In this document: piece by piece, positions 1 to 7,956 of the stretch
Numbering within the stretch: the stretch's first letter is position 1
How the letters are laid out: each line of letters opens with the position of its first letter
NCBI RefSeq assembly: GCF_014648875.1
Contig: NZ_BMRY01000001.1
Span: 293,304 to 357,303 of the forward strand
DNA length: 64,000 bases
Reading direction: 5' to 3'
DNA from: Streptomyces parvus
GTDB lineage: Bacteria; Actinomycetota; Actinomycetes; Streptomycetales; Streptomycetaceae
The notes under the pieces: model-generated
What the model saw: only the letters and a program-made list of their open reading frames with translations
Told to the model about the DNA's origin: nothing
Database searches by the model: none
Translations under genes and position numbers: made by a program

Positions 1-308
1 CGGACTGGCACATGCACCTGGCGGACCACCCGTCGAACGCGACCGCGGGCTACGCGGCCATCGCGGCGATGGGCCTGGCCTTCCACCTCACCGGGCACGG
101 CGTGGACCGGCTCGGCCTCTGCGAGGCGGCCCCCTGCCGCAACGCCTACCTGGACACGTCCACCAACCGCTCCAGGCGCTACTGCTCGGACCGCTGCGCG
201 ACCCGGGCGAACGTGGCCGCCTACCGCGCCCGCAAACGCGAGGAGGCCGAGCGCACCGGCCGCAGCGCGGAGGCCGCCCAGCCCAGCACCGCCGTCACCG
301 ACCGCTGA
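1..308 (+). CDS. CGNR zinc finger protein, C-terminal fragment
   Basis: The 3' end of a gene that begins before the window; the frame is open from base 3. The visible ~100 residues carry the CGNR-type zinc finger: C37 (in LGLCEAAPC), C42, C56 and C60 are spaced as in the C-terminal finger of ABATE/CGNR proteins, followed by a basic tail with RARKREEAER. The family is thought to be a stress-related transcriptional regulator with a DNA-binding C-terminal finger; the N-terminal ABATE part is not visible. The last ~88 bp overlap the 3' end of sodX on the other strand. Family assignment is fairly sure; function is inferred. Confidence 0.8.
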   Translation, partial: DWHMHLADHPSNATAGYAAIAAMGLAFHLTGHGVDRLGLCEAAPCRNAYLDTSTNRSRRYCSDRCATRANVAAYRARKREEAERTGRSAEAAQPSTAVTDR

Positions 309-658
309 CCCTTCGCCAGGGGCCGGTAGCGGGCCCGTACCCGGGCCAGCACGAACTCCTCGGGCACGACCCCGTAATCCGTGCTGTCCCCGCCCGCGAA
401 GGTGTTGTCGCCCCGCACCCACCACCCACCGGGCCGCCGCTCGACGGCCCGCTTCACCACCAGCAGGTCCTGCTGGAAGGGGTGCCGCAGGATGACCACG
501 TCACCGGGGCGGACGGGGACGCCGTACTGCACGAGCAGCAGATCGCCGTGGTAGAGCGTGGGCACCATCGAGGGCCCCGTCACCTCCACCACCCGCAACG
601 GACGCCGCGTCACCCGCCTGCCCCCGGACACCTGTCGCCGCTCCGGCATCTGCGCCAC
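221..658 (-). CDS. sodX: Nickel-type superoxide dismutase maturation protease
   Basis: Signal-peptidase-like (S26 family) serine protease that removes the N-terminal propeptide of nickel superoxide dismutase so that the mature His-Cys nickel hook is exposed. The catalytic serine lies in the GPSMVPTL motif (about S30) and the general-base lysine in VVKRAV (about K69), followed by the GDN motif of this family. I chose the GTG at 658 because it sits 6 nt after a strong GGAGGAG; an ATG three codons later is possible. The protein is ~145 residues with no strong membrane anchor, unlike LepB. It is divergent from sodN, the standard pairing. The 3' end overlaps the upstream CGNR gene. Confidence 0.92.
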   Translation of the reverse strand: MAQMPERRQVSGGRRVTRRPLRVVEVTGPSMVPTLYHGDLLLVQYGVPVRPGDVVILRHPFQQDLLVVKRAVERRPGGWWVRGDNTFAGGDSTDYGVVPEEFVLARVRARYRPLAKGQRSVTAVLGWAASALRPVRSASSRLRAR

Positions 659-840
659 CGCCCGCTCCTCCTCCGTACACCGTCCCGTACGACGCCCTTC
701 CGCGGAGCGCCCCGTACATTCGGCCGACGGCCCGATTCTCACACCGGACTTTTGACCTAAGCCCCTGGGGCAGCCACGGAAAGCGGCGCTCCACGGAGTA
801 ATGTCCCACCTGAGAAGACGATCACGAGGAGGACAGCTCC

Positions 841-1236
841 ATGCTTTCCCGCCTGTTTGCCCCCAAGGTGAAGGTCAGCGCCCACTGCGACCTGCCCTGC
901 GGCGTGTACGACCCGGCCCAGGCCCGCATCGAGGCCGAGTCGGTCAAGGCCGTCCAGGAGAAGTACCAGGCCAACGAGGACGCGGACTTCCGCACCCGCG
1001 CCGTCCTGATCAAGGAGCAGCGCGCCGAGCTCGCGAAGCACCACGTCTCGGTGCTCTGGAGCGACTACTTCAAGCCCCCGCACTTCGAGAAGTACCCGGA
1101 GCTGCACCAGCTCATCAACGACACCCTGAAGGCGCTCTCCGCGGCCAAGGGCTCGAACGACCCGAAGACGGGCCAGAAGGCGCTGGACCTGATCGCCGAG
1201 GTCGACCGGATCTTCTGGGAGACGAAGAAGGCCTGA
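841..1236 (+). CDS. sodN: Nickel superoxide dismutase
   Basis: Cytoplasmic nickel superoxide dismutase of 131 residues. A 14-residue propeptide (MLSRLFAPKVKVSA) precedes the nickel hook HCDLPCGVYD, in which H15, C16 and C20 of the precursor become His1, Cys2 and Cys6 after cleavage by SodX. The length and the helical remainder match the hexameric family. AGGAGGACAGCTCC supplies the ribosome-binding site. In S. coelicolor the nickel sensor Nur controls this gene indirectly, through a small RNA from the sodF 3' end that pairs with the sodN leader. Neither nur nor sodF is in the window. A short hairpin (CCCGCGG-TT-CCGCGGG, 1257-1272) follows the stop and may act as terminator. Confidence 0.98.
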   Translation: MLSRLFAPKVKVSAHCDLPCGVYDPAQARIEAESVKAVQEKYQANEDADFRTRAVLIKEQRAELAKHHVSVLWSDYFKPPHFEKYPELHQLINDTLKALSAAKGSNDPKTGQKALDLIAEVDRIFWETKKA

Positions 1237-1434
1237 TCCCTGGCCGGGTGGCCCTGCCCGCGGTTCCGCGGGCCGCGTCGCTCCGGCTGTCCGCACCCGG
1301 TCCGCGGGTCGCCGAGCACGGCGGCCGAGGCGGGCCGGGTGCGGTCTTCTTCACGGGCCTCTCGACAGCATCGGGCCATGACGGAGAGTCCCGGCGCGTG
1401 GGCCGGGGTCCTGTCGGGTGGGCCACGGGGCCGG

Positions 1435-3051
1435 TCAGTGACCGGCGGTCAGTTCGCCGCTGAGCCTGCCGTGCAGGCGGGCGCTCGGGGTGTTGAGCCC
1501 GGTGATCTCCACGGTCTTGCCACGCCGGGCGTACTTGGTCTCGATCGCGTCGAGGGCGGCGACGGAGGAGGCGTCCCAGATGTGCGCCGAGCTCAGGTCG
1601 ATGACCACCCTGTCCGGGTCGGTGGCGTAGTCGAACTGCCCCACCAGGTCGTTGGAGGAGGCGAAGAACAGCTCGCCCGTGACCCGGTAGACCACTGTCT
1701 CGCCGTCGGGGGCGACCACGGCGGTGACCTCGGCGAGGTGGGCGACCCGCTTGGCGAAGACGACCATGGCGGTGATGGACCCCAGGACGACGCCGATGGC
1801 GAGGTTGTGGGTGGCCACGACCGCTGCGACGGTGATCACCATGACGGCGATCTCCCCGGCGGGCATCCGCTTGAGGGTCTTCGGGGCGATGGAGTGCCAG
1901 TCGAAGGTCGCGAACGACACCATGACCATCACGGCGACCAGGGCCGCCATGGGGATGTCGGAGACCACTGAGCCGAAAACGATGCACAGCACCATCAGGA
2001 ACGCGCCGGCGAGGAAGGTCGAGACGCGGGTGCGGGCGCCGGACACCTTCACGTTGATCATCGTCTGGCCGATCATGGCGCAGCCGCCCATGCCGCCGAA
2101 GAAGCCGGTGACGATGTTGGCGATGCCCTGACCGATGGACTCGCGCGTCTTGTTGGAGTGGGTGTCGGTGATGTCGTCGACCAGCTTGGCCGTCATCAGC
2201 GACTCCATCAGGCCGACCAGCGCCATCGCGAACGCGTACGGGGCGATCGTCGTCAGCGTGTCGAGCGTGAACGGAACGTCCGGCAGGCCCGGAACGGGCA
2301 GGGAGGACGGCAGTTCACCCTTGTCGCCCACGGTCGGCACCGCGATGGCCGCGCCGACGGTGATCACGGTGAGGATGACGATGGAGACCAGCGGCGCAGG
2401 AATCACCGTGGTGACCTTCGGGAAGAACACCATGAGCGCGAGACCGGCAGCGATCAGTGGATAGACGGCCCACGGGACGTCGCGCATCTCCGGGATCTGG
2501 GCCATGAAGATCAGGATGGCGAGGGAGTTGACGAAACCGACCATCACCGAGCGCGGGATGAACCTCATCAGTTTCGCCACGCCCAGCGCACCCAGAACGA
2601 CCTGGAAGACACCGGCGAGGACGACGGCGGCGACGAGATAGCCGAAGCCGTGCTCCCGGTTCAGCGGCGCGATCACCAGGGCGACGGCACCGGTCGCGGC
2701 GGAGATCATCGCCCGCCGGCCGCCGACGACCGAGATGACGACAGCCATGGTGAAGGAGGCGAACAGGCCGATCGCCGGATCCACACCCGCGATGATCGAG
2801 AACGAGATGGCCTCGGGAATCAGCGCGAGGGCGACGACCAGGCCGGCCAGGACCTCCGTACGCCAGACCTTCGGGTCGGAGATCCAGTCGGGCTTCAGAC
2901 CGCGCAGGCGCGCGGCCGAGGACAGAGCAGGGGCGGCAGAAGACAAGGGAGCGGAACCTGTCGTGCTCGGGCCCGCCCCGTTCGGCGGGCCGGGACATGC
3001 GGGAGGGAGCGGAGAAGCCAGGCCGGAACCCCGCGGGCGGCACCGCGACAT
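1435..3051 (-). CDS. SulP family anion transporter with STAS domain
   Basis: Integral membrane transporter of the SLC26/SulP family. The core (about residues 55-420) has the family pattern of alternating hydrophobic helices, beginning LAGLVVALALIPEAISFS and including NSLAILIFMAQIPEM. A cytoplasmic STAS domain (about residues 440-530, with VIDLSSAHIWDASS) closes the protein. Family members move sulfate, bicarbonate or other anions; the substrate cannot be read from sequence. The N-terminal ~45 residues are Pro/Ala/Ser-rich and the start is uncertain: no good ribosome-binding site precedes 3051, so translation may begin further in. It is divergent from a MerR regulator, which likely controls it through the palindrome at 3271-3294. 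Confidence 0.93.
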   Translation of the reverse strand: MSRCRPRGSGLASPLPPACPGPPNGAGPSTTGSAPLSSAAPALSSAARLRGLKPDWISDPKVWRTEVLAGLVVALALIPEAISFSIIAGVDPAIGLFASFTMAVVISVVGGRRAMISAATGAVALVIAPLNREHGFGYLVAAVVLAGVFQVVLGALGVAKLMRFIPRSVMVGFVNSLAILIFMAQIPEMRDVPWAVYPLIAAGLALMVFFPKVTTVIPAPLVSIVILTVITVGAAIAVPTVGDKGELPSSLPVPGLPDVPFTLDTLTTIAPYAFAMALVGLMESLMTAKLVDDITDTHSNKTRESIGQGIANIVTGFFGGMGGCAMIGQTMINVKVSGARTRVSTFLAGAFLMVLCIVFGSVVSDIPMAALVAVMVMVSFATFDWHSIAPKTLKRMPAGEIAVMVITVAAVVATHNLAIGVVLGSITAMVVFAKRVAHLAEVTAVVAPDGETVVYRVTGELFFASSNDLVGQFDYATDPDRVVIDLSSAHIWDASSVAALDAIETKYARRGKTVEITGLNTPSARLHGRLSGELTAGH

Positions 3052-3270
3052 ACGGCGCCGGAAGGCGAAATGGGGACGGTGCCGGGAACAGCCGCCGACG
3101 CGGCCAGGGTCACGTCCGAAGACGAAGCGTCACGGCGGGCAGGCGGCGGCACCATGCGTCATGGACTCGCGCACGCTTCTCTCCTGCAAGAATCGGTACT
3201 TCGCCGGGGCCACCATCGACCCCGACACGGCAAGGGCGGGGCTGCGGAACGCCGCCCTCACCACCAACAA

Positions 3271-3294
3271 CTCTACCCTAACGTTAGGGTAGAG
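3271..3294. promoter_or_regulatory. 24-bp perfect palindrome, candidate MerR operator
   Basis: Half-site CTCTACCCTAAC is followed directly by its exact reverse complement GTTAGGGTAGAG, with no spacer. It lies in the divergent intergenic region between the SulP transporter and the MerR regulator, about 63 bp before the regulator's start. MerR proteins bind long dyads between stretched promoter elements, so this is the natural site for that regulator. Assignment to this MerR is inference from position. Confidence 0.75.
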
Positions 3295-3357
3295 ATCGGC
3301 GGCGTCGCCCACCCGGCCGAGGCCGCCGCCGAAGGAGAAGGGCCAGGGGTCACGGAC

Positions 3358-3771
3358 GTGGACGGCAAGCACATGCAGATCGGCGAGGTCGCCGCACGGA
3401 CCGAACTCTCCCTGCGGACCATCCGCCACTACGAGGAGACCGGCCTCGTCGCCCCCTCCGCCCGCTCCCGGGGCGGCTTCCGCCTCTACACCGAGACCGA
3501 TGTCGCCCGCCTCATGGTCATCCGCCGCATGAAGCCGCTCGGCTTCACCCTGGACCAGATGCGCGACCTGCTCGACGCCACCGATCGCCTCGACGCCGGC
3601 GCCGCCCTCGAAGCCGACGAGCGCGAGACACTTCTGGAACGCGTCCGCGCCTACCAGCAGGAAGCCGCAGAGCAGGTCGAGAACCTCCGCGTCCAACTCT
3701 CCCGCGCAGAGGACTTCGAAGGCACCCTGCGCGCCCGCGTGGAACGGAACGCGCCCGCCTCCCCGGCCTGA
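3358..3771 (+). CDS. MerR family transcriptional regulator
   Basis: Short MerR-type regulator (~137 residues). It has the N-terminal winged helix (QIGEVAARTELSLRTIRHYE, then a two-residue wing and FRLYTETDVARL), followed by a coiled dimerisation helix (residues ~75-125, rich in Glu/Arg/Leu). No metal-binding cysteines or large effector domain are present, so it is not a mercury or copper sensor; the effector is unknown. The start is GTG 3358, preceded by AGGGG, or ATG 3373; either keeps the whole DNA-binding domain. It faces the SulP gene and has a perfect 24-bp dyad in its promoter region, suggesting autoregulation plus control of the transporter. Confidence 0.9.
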   Translation: MDGKHMQIGEVAARTELSLRTIRHYEETGLVAPSARSRGGFRLYTETDVARLMVIRRMKPLGFTLDQMRDLLDATDRLDAGAALEADERETLLERVRAYQQEAAEQVENLRVQLSRAEDFEGTLRARVERNAPASPA

Positions 3772-3844
3772 CGACGGCTTCCGCAGAGGCCAGTCCGGGG
3801 AGGCGGGCCGAAGCGGCGAGGGCTGCTCCGCGTCCGGTCAGCCG

Positions 3845-4963
3845 TCAGCCGTACATCGCCACGCGGTGGAGCGTCGCGAGCGCCTCGTCGATGGGGTGGG
3901 GTTGCGGCTCGCCGGAGGCGTCGAGCCTGTTCCACCGCTGGAGGTTCACGGCGACCGCCATCTGCCGTTCGCCGTCGGCACGGATCATGGCCAGCGTCCC
4001 GCCGCCCCAGACCGTGCCGCCGTGGCCCCAGAAGACGCCCTGGCCGGGGCCCTCCATGGGATACAGGCCGAGGCCGTAGTCGATCGGCTTGCCCTCCTGG
4101 GAGATGACCGGGCCGGTCCGTTGCATCTGCGCCAGCGACGACGGGCTGACGATCTCTCCGGCCAGCAGCAGGCGGTAGAAGCGGTTGAGGTCCGCGACGG
4201 TCGATATCAGGGAGCCTGCCGGTCCCGCGAAGGACATGTCGTAGACGCTGTAGTCGCGCGGCGGATCGATCATGCCGAACCACGCCTCGTAGAGCTGGGA
4301 GTGCTCCCCGTCGACACGCGGTCCGGAAGGGAACCCGGTGTCGCGGAGCCCGGCGCGCTCGATGACGTTCCGGGTGATGCACTGCTCGGCCGTGGTGCCG
4401 GTCACCTGCTCCAGGAGCTGGGCGAGGAGCAGGTAGTTGGTGTTGGAGTACACCCCCGGAGCGCCGCCCGGAGTGCCGCCGGCCGGCGCGGTGACCCCCA
4501 GCCCGATCAGTTCGACGGGGTCGAACCGGGTGAACCGGTGGCCGTCCAGGCTCCGCGGGTCGGTGTCCGCGACGACGGGGAGCGCCTTGAACGAGGGGTA
4601 GGCGTACGGGAGGTACTCGGCGAGTCCGCTCGTGTGGTTGATCAGCATCCGGACTGTGATCGCGCCACCGGGCCCTCCGGGCACCAGCTCCGGGAGATAC
4701 CGGCCGATCGGCGCGTCGAGACCGATCCGGCCGGCTTCGACCTGCTGAAGCACCGCAGCGGCCGTGAAGGTCTTGGTGACACTGCCGACCCGGTGCCGCA
4801 GGTCCGCGGTGACGGGGCGCCCGGTGACGGTGTCGGCGACCCCGGCGGCACCCCGCCAGACCTGTTCGCCGTCCCGGACCTCGGCGAACAGGCCGGGTAT
4901 CCCGGCGCGGTGCACGTTCTCGATGGCTGCGTCCAGCTCAGCACAATCCAACGTTTCCTTCAT
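3845..4963 (-). CDS. Serine hydrolase, class C beta-lactamase / DD-peptidase fold
   Basis: Penicillin-binding-protein-like hydrolase of 372 residues. The nucleophile motif SVTK (SxxK) is near residue 61, the second motif YSN (in GVYSNTNYLL) near residue 171, and the third position has HGGT (in WGHGGTVW) where class C enzymes have KTG. This HGG variant is common in esterase-like and D-aminopeptidase-like members. There is no signal peptide, so it probably acts in the cytoplasm; the substrate is unknown. It is divergent from a TetR regulator, with palindromes between them, so the regulator probably represses this gene. Confidence 0.88.
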   Translation of the reverse strand: MKETLDCAELDAAIENVHRAGIPGLFAEVRDGEQVWRGAAGVADTVTGRPVTADLRHRVGSVTKTFTAAAVLQQVEAGRIGLDAPIGRYLPELVPGGPGGAITVRMLINHTSGLAEYLPYAYPSFKALPVVADTDPRSLDGHRFTRFDPVELIGLGVTAPAGGTPGGAPGVYSNTNYLLLAQLLEQVTGTTAEQCITRNVIERAGLRDTGFPSGPRVDGEHSQLYEAWFGMIDPPRDYSVYDMSFAGPAGSLISTVADLNRFYRLLLAGEIVSPSSLAQMQRTGPVISQEGKPIDYGLGLYPMEGPGQGVFWGHGGTVWGGGTLAMIRADGERQMAVAVNLQRWNRLDASGEPQPHPIDEALATLHRVAMYG

Positions 4964-5008
4964 GGCGTGTCCCTTCGCTCGGCCTGAGATGAGCCCACGT
5001 CCTCATTA

Positions 5009-5025
5009 TGCACGCAGTGCGTGCA
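5009..5025. promoter_or_regulatory. Palindrome in hydrolase/TetR intergenic region, candidate operator
   Basis: TGCACGCA-G-TGCGTGCA is a perfect 8-1-8 dyad between the divergent hydrolase and TetR genes. Two direct copies of GAGTGCAT follow at 5031-5038 and 5053-5060, the second near the probable TetR promoter. Position and symmetry fit an autoregulated TetR operator, but binding is inferred. Confidence 0.65.
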
Positions 5026-5091
5026 ACAGCGAGTGCATATCGCGCGCACACCGAGTGCATGAGTTAGGCTGAGCCCGACGAGAGGGGCGAA

Positions 5092-5781
5092 ATGGCAGGT
5101 CGAAAGCGCTGGTCGACCGAGGAGATCCTGGACGCGGCAGCGGAGTTGCTGCGCACGAGCGGCAGCGAGTCGTTCAGCGTCCGCAAGCTCGCCGCGACCC
5201 TCGGGACCGACTCCTCCAGCCTCTACCGGCACTTCCGCAGCAAGACGGAACTGCTGCGTGCGGTCGCCGACCGGATCCTGCTGACCTCGATGGACGGCTA
5301 CCGCCCCGAGGGCGACTGGAAGCAGCGCATCACCGACCTGGCCCTGCGCGTGCGAGACACGTTCGGCCGGCAGCCCCAACTCGCAGCGGTCTGGGGGCAG
5401 TACGCATCGGGCGGCGCCGGCTCCCGGCTGGTCGTCGAGGAGGTACTCCAGGCTCTGCGCATGTCGGGGCTGCCCGACGAGGAGATCCCGGTGCGCTACC
5501 ACCGGCTCGCGGTCCTCATCGCCGCACTGGTCGCCTCCGAGGCCGGAGTCAGCACCATCACTTCGGAGGAGTACGAACAGGGCATGGAGCTGTTCCGCGT
5601 CAGCGTGCTCGGCGCCGACCCCGAGCGCTTCCCCGCCCTGGCCCACTTCGCCCGCGACGTCCGCCCGCTCGGGGCGGATCGCGGTGCCGCGTTCGAAGAG
5701 CTCCTCGCCGCCCAGCTCGCCGACATCGAGGCGGCGGTACGCACCGGCCGGTCCACCGGACAGCCCGGCCCGGCAGCCTGA
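5092..5781 (+). CDS. TetR family transcriptional regulator
   Basis: TetR/AcrR-type repressor of 229 residues. The helix-turn-helix lies at about residues 10-50 (STEEILDAAAELL ... VRKLAATLGTDSSSLYRHF), followed by a ligand-binding C-terminal domain resembling the tetracycline-repressor C-terminal class. The start ATG follows GAGGGGCGAA. It is divergent from the serine hydrolase at 3845-4963, with a 17-bp dyad between, and co-directional with the alpha/beta hydrolase at 5918. The likely role is ligand-responsive repression of the hydrolase and of itself; the ligand is unknown. Confidence 0.93.
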   Translation: MAGRKRWSTEEILDAAAELLRTSGSESFSVRKLAATLGTDSSSLYRHFRSKTELLRAVADRILLTSMDGYRPEGDWKQRITDLALRVRDTFGRQPQLAAVWGQYASGGAGSRLVVEEVLQALRMSGLPDEEIPVRYHRLAVLIAALVASEAGVSTITSEEYEQGMELFRVSVLGADPERFPALAHFARDVRPLGADRGAAFEELLAAQLADIEAAVRTGRSTGQPGPAA

Positions 5782-5864
5782 GGCGGAAGCCACCACCACG
5801 CTCGGTCCCGACCGGCCCGCACCGCCACTGGCCTCACACCGGGCGATGCGCTAACCTCACAACG

Positions 5865-5882
5865 AGACGAGACGTCTCGTCT
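5865..5882. promoter_or_regulatory. 18-bp perfect palindrome upstream of alpha/beta hydrolase
   Basis: AGACGAGACGTCTCGTCT is a perfect dyad ending 35 bp before the start of the downstream hydrolase, placed where it would block transcription. Its sequence differs from the dyad in front of the TetR gene, so a second regulator, perhaps a TetR protein encoded elsewhere, is likely. Confidence 0.7.
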
Positions 5883-5917
5883 AATTCATGGCATCCGCCG
5901 GAACAGTGAGGTCCACC

Positions 5918-6790
5918 ATGGAACGCTTCGTCGACATCGCCCCCGGCGTCCGCCTCTGGGCCGAGGAGCAGGGTGCTCCGGACGCGCCCGTCCTGCTGCT
6001 GGTCATGGGTGCGCAGGCGTCCGGGCTCGGCTGGCCCGATGAGCTGGTCGAGCTGCTGGCCGTACAGCACCGGGTGATCCGGTACGACCACCGGGACACC
6101 GGCCGATCCACCGCCTCCTTCGACGAACAGCCCTATCCGCTCACCGCGTTGGCCGAGGACGCCGTCGCCGTGCTGGACGCGTTCGATGTGGAGCGCGCGC
6201 ATGTGGCGGGGATGTCGATGGGCGGCATGCTCACGCAGCTGCTCGTCGCCGACCACCCCGAGCGGCTACTCAGCGCCACCGTCATCGGGACGAACGCGCT
6301 CAGCTCCACGCCGTATGTCGCGCCGGACGGCCACCGCATCCCGCCCGAGGAGCTGCCAGGCGTCTCCCCGGAACTGATGGAGCTGTGGTCGCGGCCCGTC
6401 GAGGACCGGGGCCCGGAGGCGGAGCTGGAGCGGCGCGTCGAGCACTGGCGGGTGCTCGGCGGCGACCTGATCCCGTTCGACGCCGCGTACGCCCGCGAAC
6501 TGGAACGCCGGATCATCGCGCACACCGGCCACCACCACACCGGCACCGCGCACGCCCGCGCCGACTACTCCGGTATGGAGCGCACCGAGCAGCTCGCCGT
6601 CACCGAGGTGCCCACGCTGATCACCTCCGCCCCCGCCGAACCGGTCGCGCCGGCCCCGCACGCCGAGCACCTCGCCCAAGTGATCCGCGGCGCCCGGCTC
6701 GTCGAGATCCCCGGCATGGGCCACGCCCTGCCCCGCGAGGTCCACGCCCCGCTCGCCGCCGCGATCCTGGACCACACGGGGCGGAGCTGA
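5918..6790 (+). CDS. Alpha/beta hydrolase
   Basis: Alpha/beta-hydrolase-fold protein of ~290 residues. The nucleophile elbow is GMSMGG (Ser near residue 98), an oxyanion region follows strand LLLVMGAQAS, and the catalytic His is in GMGHALP near the C terminus. DHRDTGRS, typical of the esterase/haloperoxidase branch, precedes the elbow. ATG 5918 follows GTGAGG; an in-frame ATG at 5888 lies almost against the palindrome at 5865-5882 and is less likely. Probably an esterase or lactonase of unknown substrate, expressed when the repressor of that palindrome is released. Confidence 0.9.
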   Translation: MERFVDIAPGVRLWAEEQGAPDAPVLLLVMGAQASGLGWPDELVELLAVQHRVIRYDHRDTGRSTASFDEQPYPLTALAEDAVAVLDAFDVERAHVAGMSMGGMLTQLLVADHPERLLSATVIGTNALSSTPYVAPDGHRIPPEELPGVSPELMELWSRPVEDRGPEAELERRVEHWRVLGGDLIPFDAAYARELERRIIAHTGHHHTGTAHARADYSGMERTEQLAVTEVPTLITSAPAEPVAPAPHAEHLAQVIRGARLVEIPGMGHALPREVHAPLAAAILDHTGRS

Positions 6791-6990
6791 CGCCGTGCCA
6801 CGCCCCGTGCGGACCGCCGGAAGCTGACGCCGTGACACCACCCGCCGCTGCCCCCGTGCCCCATTCCCCACGTCATACCTGAGAGCCACCCCGCAGGTGC
6901 ACTCCTCAGCGGGACGCCGACTACCGGCTCCCGTTCATAACTTCTGTACCGGAAGCACGCATTGCCCCTGGTACGGAAGGACCTCACCCC

Positions 6991-7956
6991 ATGCCCGACC
7001 GCCCGCGCAGACCCCGTCTGCGCCGCGCCCTGCTCGCCGCCCTCGTCACCTTCGCGGTGGCCGTGCCGGTGTCCGGAGCGGCCCGGCCCGAGGCCGTGCC
7101 CGCCCCCGCGCCGACCGTGACCGGGCCGCTGCGGGACGCGAGCCCGGCGGCGCTGGAGGAGCGGTACGCGGTCAGCCGGAGCGACATCCGGGCGGCCGGA
7201 CGGGCGGCGGAGGCGCACGGGGACCTGAAGCGGGCGGACTCGCTGCGGGGGATGGCCGCGGCGGGGCGGCAGTTCCTGTCCTTCGACGGGCGGGACGGCG
7301 GCCGGAGCGTGGAGGTCGTGGGCGAGCTGTCCTCGGCCCGGCGGATCGCGGTCTTGGTGCCGGGAGCCGGAGTCGGGCTGGATGCTTACTGGCGGCTGCG
7401 GCGTGACGCCCGGGCGCTGCACCGGGAGTTGGGCGGGGGCGGGGCCGTCATCGTCTGGCTGGGCTACCGCTCCCCCGCCACCATCAGCCCGGCCGCCCTG
7501 ACGACCGGGCACGCCGACAAGGCCGCGCCGGGGCTGCGGGCTCTGGTGGACGAGGTGCGCGCGGTGCGCCCCGTCGCCCGGATCAGCCTGCTCTGCCACT
7601 CGTACGGCTCCGTGATCTGCGCCCGGTCCGCCCCCGGCACGGCGGCCGACGCCCTCGTCCTCTACGGCAGCCCCGGGGTCGCGGGCGAGGACGCCCGCTC
7701 GCTGCGCACCGGGGCGCGGGTGTGGGCGGGGCGCGGCGGTGACGACTGGATCGCCCGCGTGCCCCATGTCCGGGTGCGGGTTCCGTTCGTCGCCACGGTG
7801 GGGTTCGGGACCGATCCGGTGGCGGAGGAGTTCGGGGCCGAGGTGTTCGACGCGGGCGACGGCGGCCACAGCGACTATCTGCTGCGCGGTTCGCGTTCGC
7901 TGACGAACCTGGCCCGGATCGTGGCCGGTGCCGAACCGCTGGGGGCCTCCCGATGA
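6991..7956 (+). CDS. Secreted alpha/beta hydrolase, DUF1023 type
   Basis: Exported hydrolase of 321 residues. A twin-arginine-rich, hydrophobic signal (residues 1-30, RRPRLRRALLAALVTFAVAV, then an Ala-rich cleavage region) precedes an alpha/beta fold with nucleophile elbow CHSYGS and a late GHSDY that supplies the catalytic His. These match the DUF1023 branch of actinobacterial hydrolases; the substrate is unknown. GGAAGGACCTCACCCC provides the ribosome-binding site. The stop overlaps the start of the acyltransferase (ATGA), so the two are co-transcribed and translationally coupled. Confidence 0.88.
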   Translation: MPDRPRRPRLRRALLAALVTFAVAVPVSGAARPEAVPAPAPTVTGPLRDASPAALEERYAVSRSDIRAAGRAAEAHGDLKRADSLRGMAAAGRQFLSFDGRDGGRSVEVVGELSSARRIAVLVPGAGVGLDAYWRLRRDARALHRELGGGGAVIVWLGYRSPATISPAALTTGHADKAAPGLRALVDEVRAVRPVARISLLCHSYGSVICARSAPGTAADALVLYGSPGVAGEDARSLRTGARVWAGRGGDDWIARVPHVRVRVPFVATVGFGTDPVAEEFGAEVFDAGDGGHSDYLLRGSRSLTNLARIVAGAEPLGASR

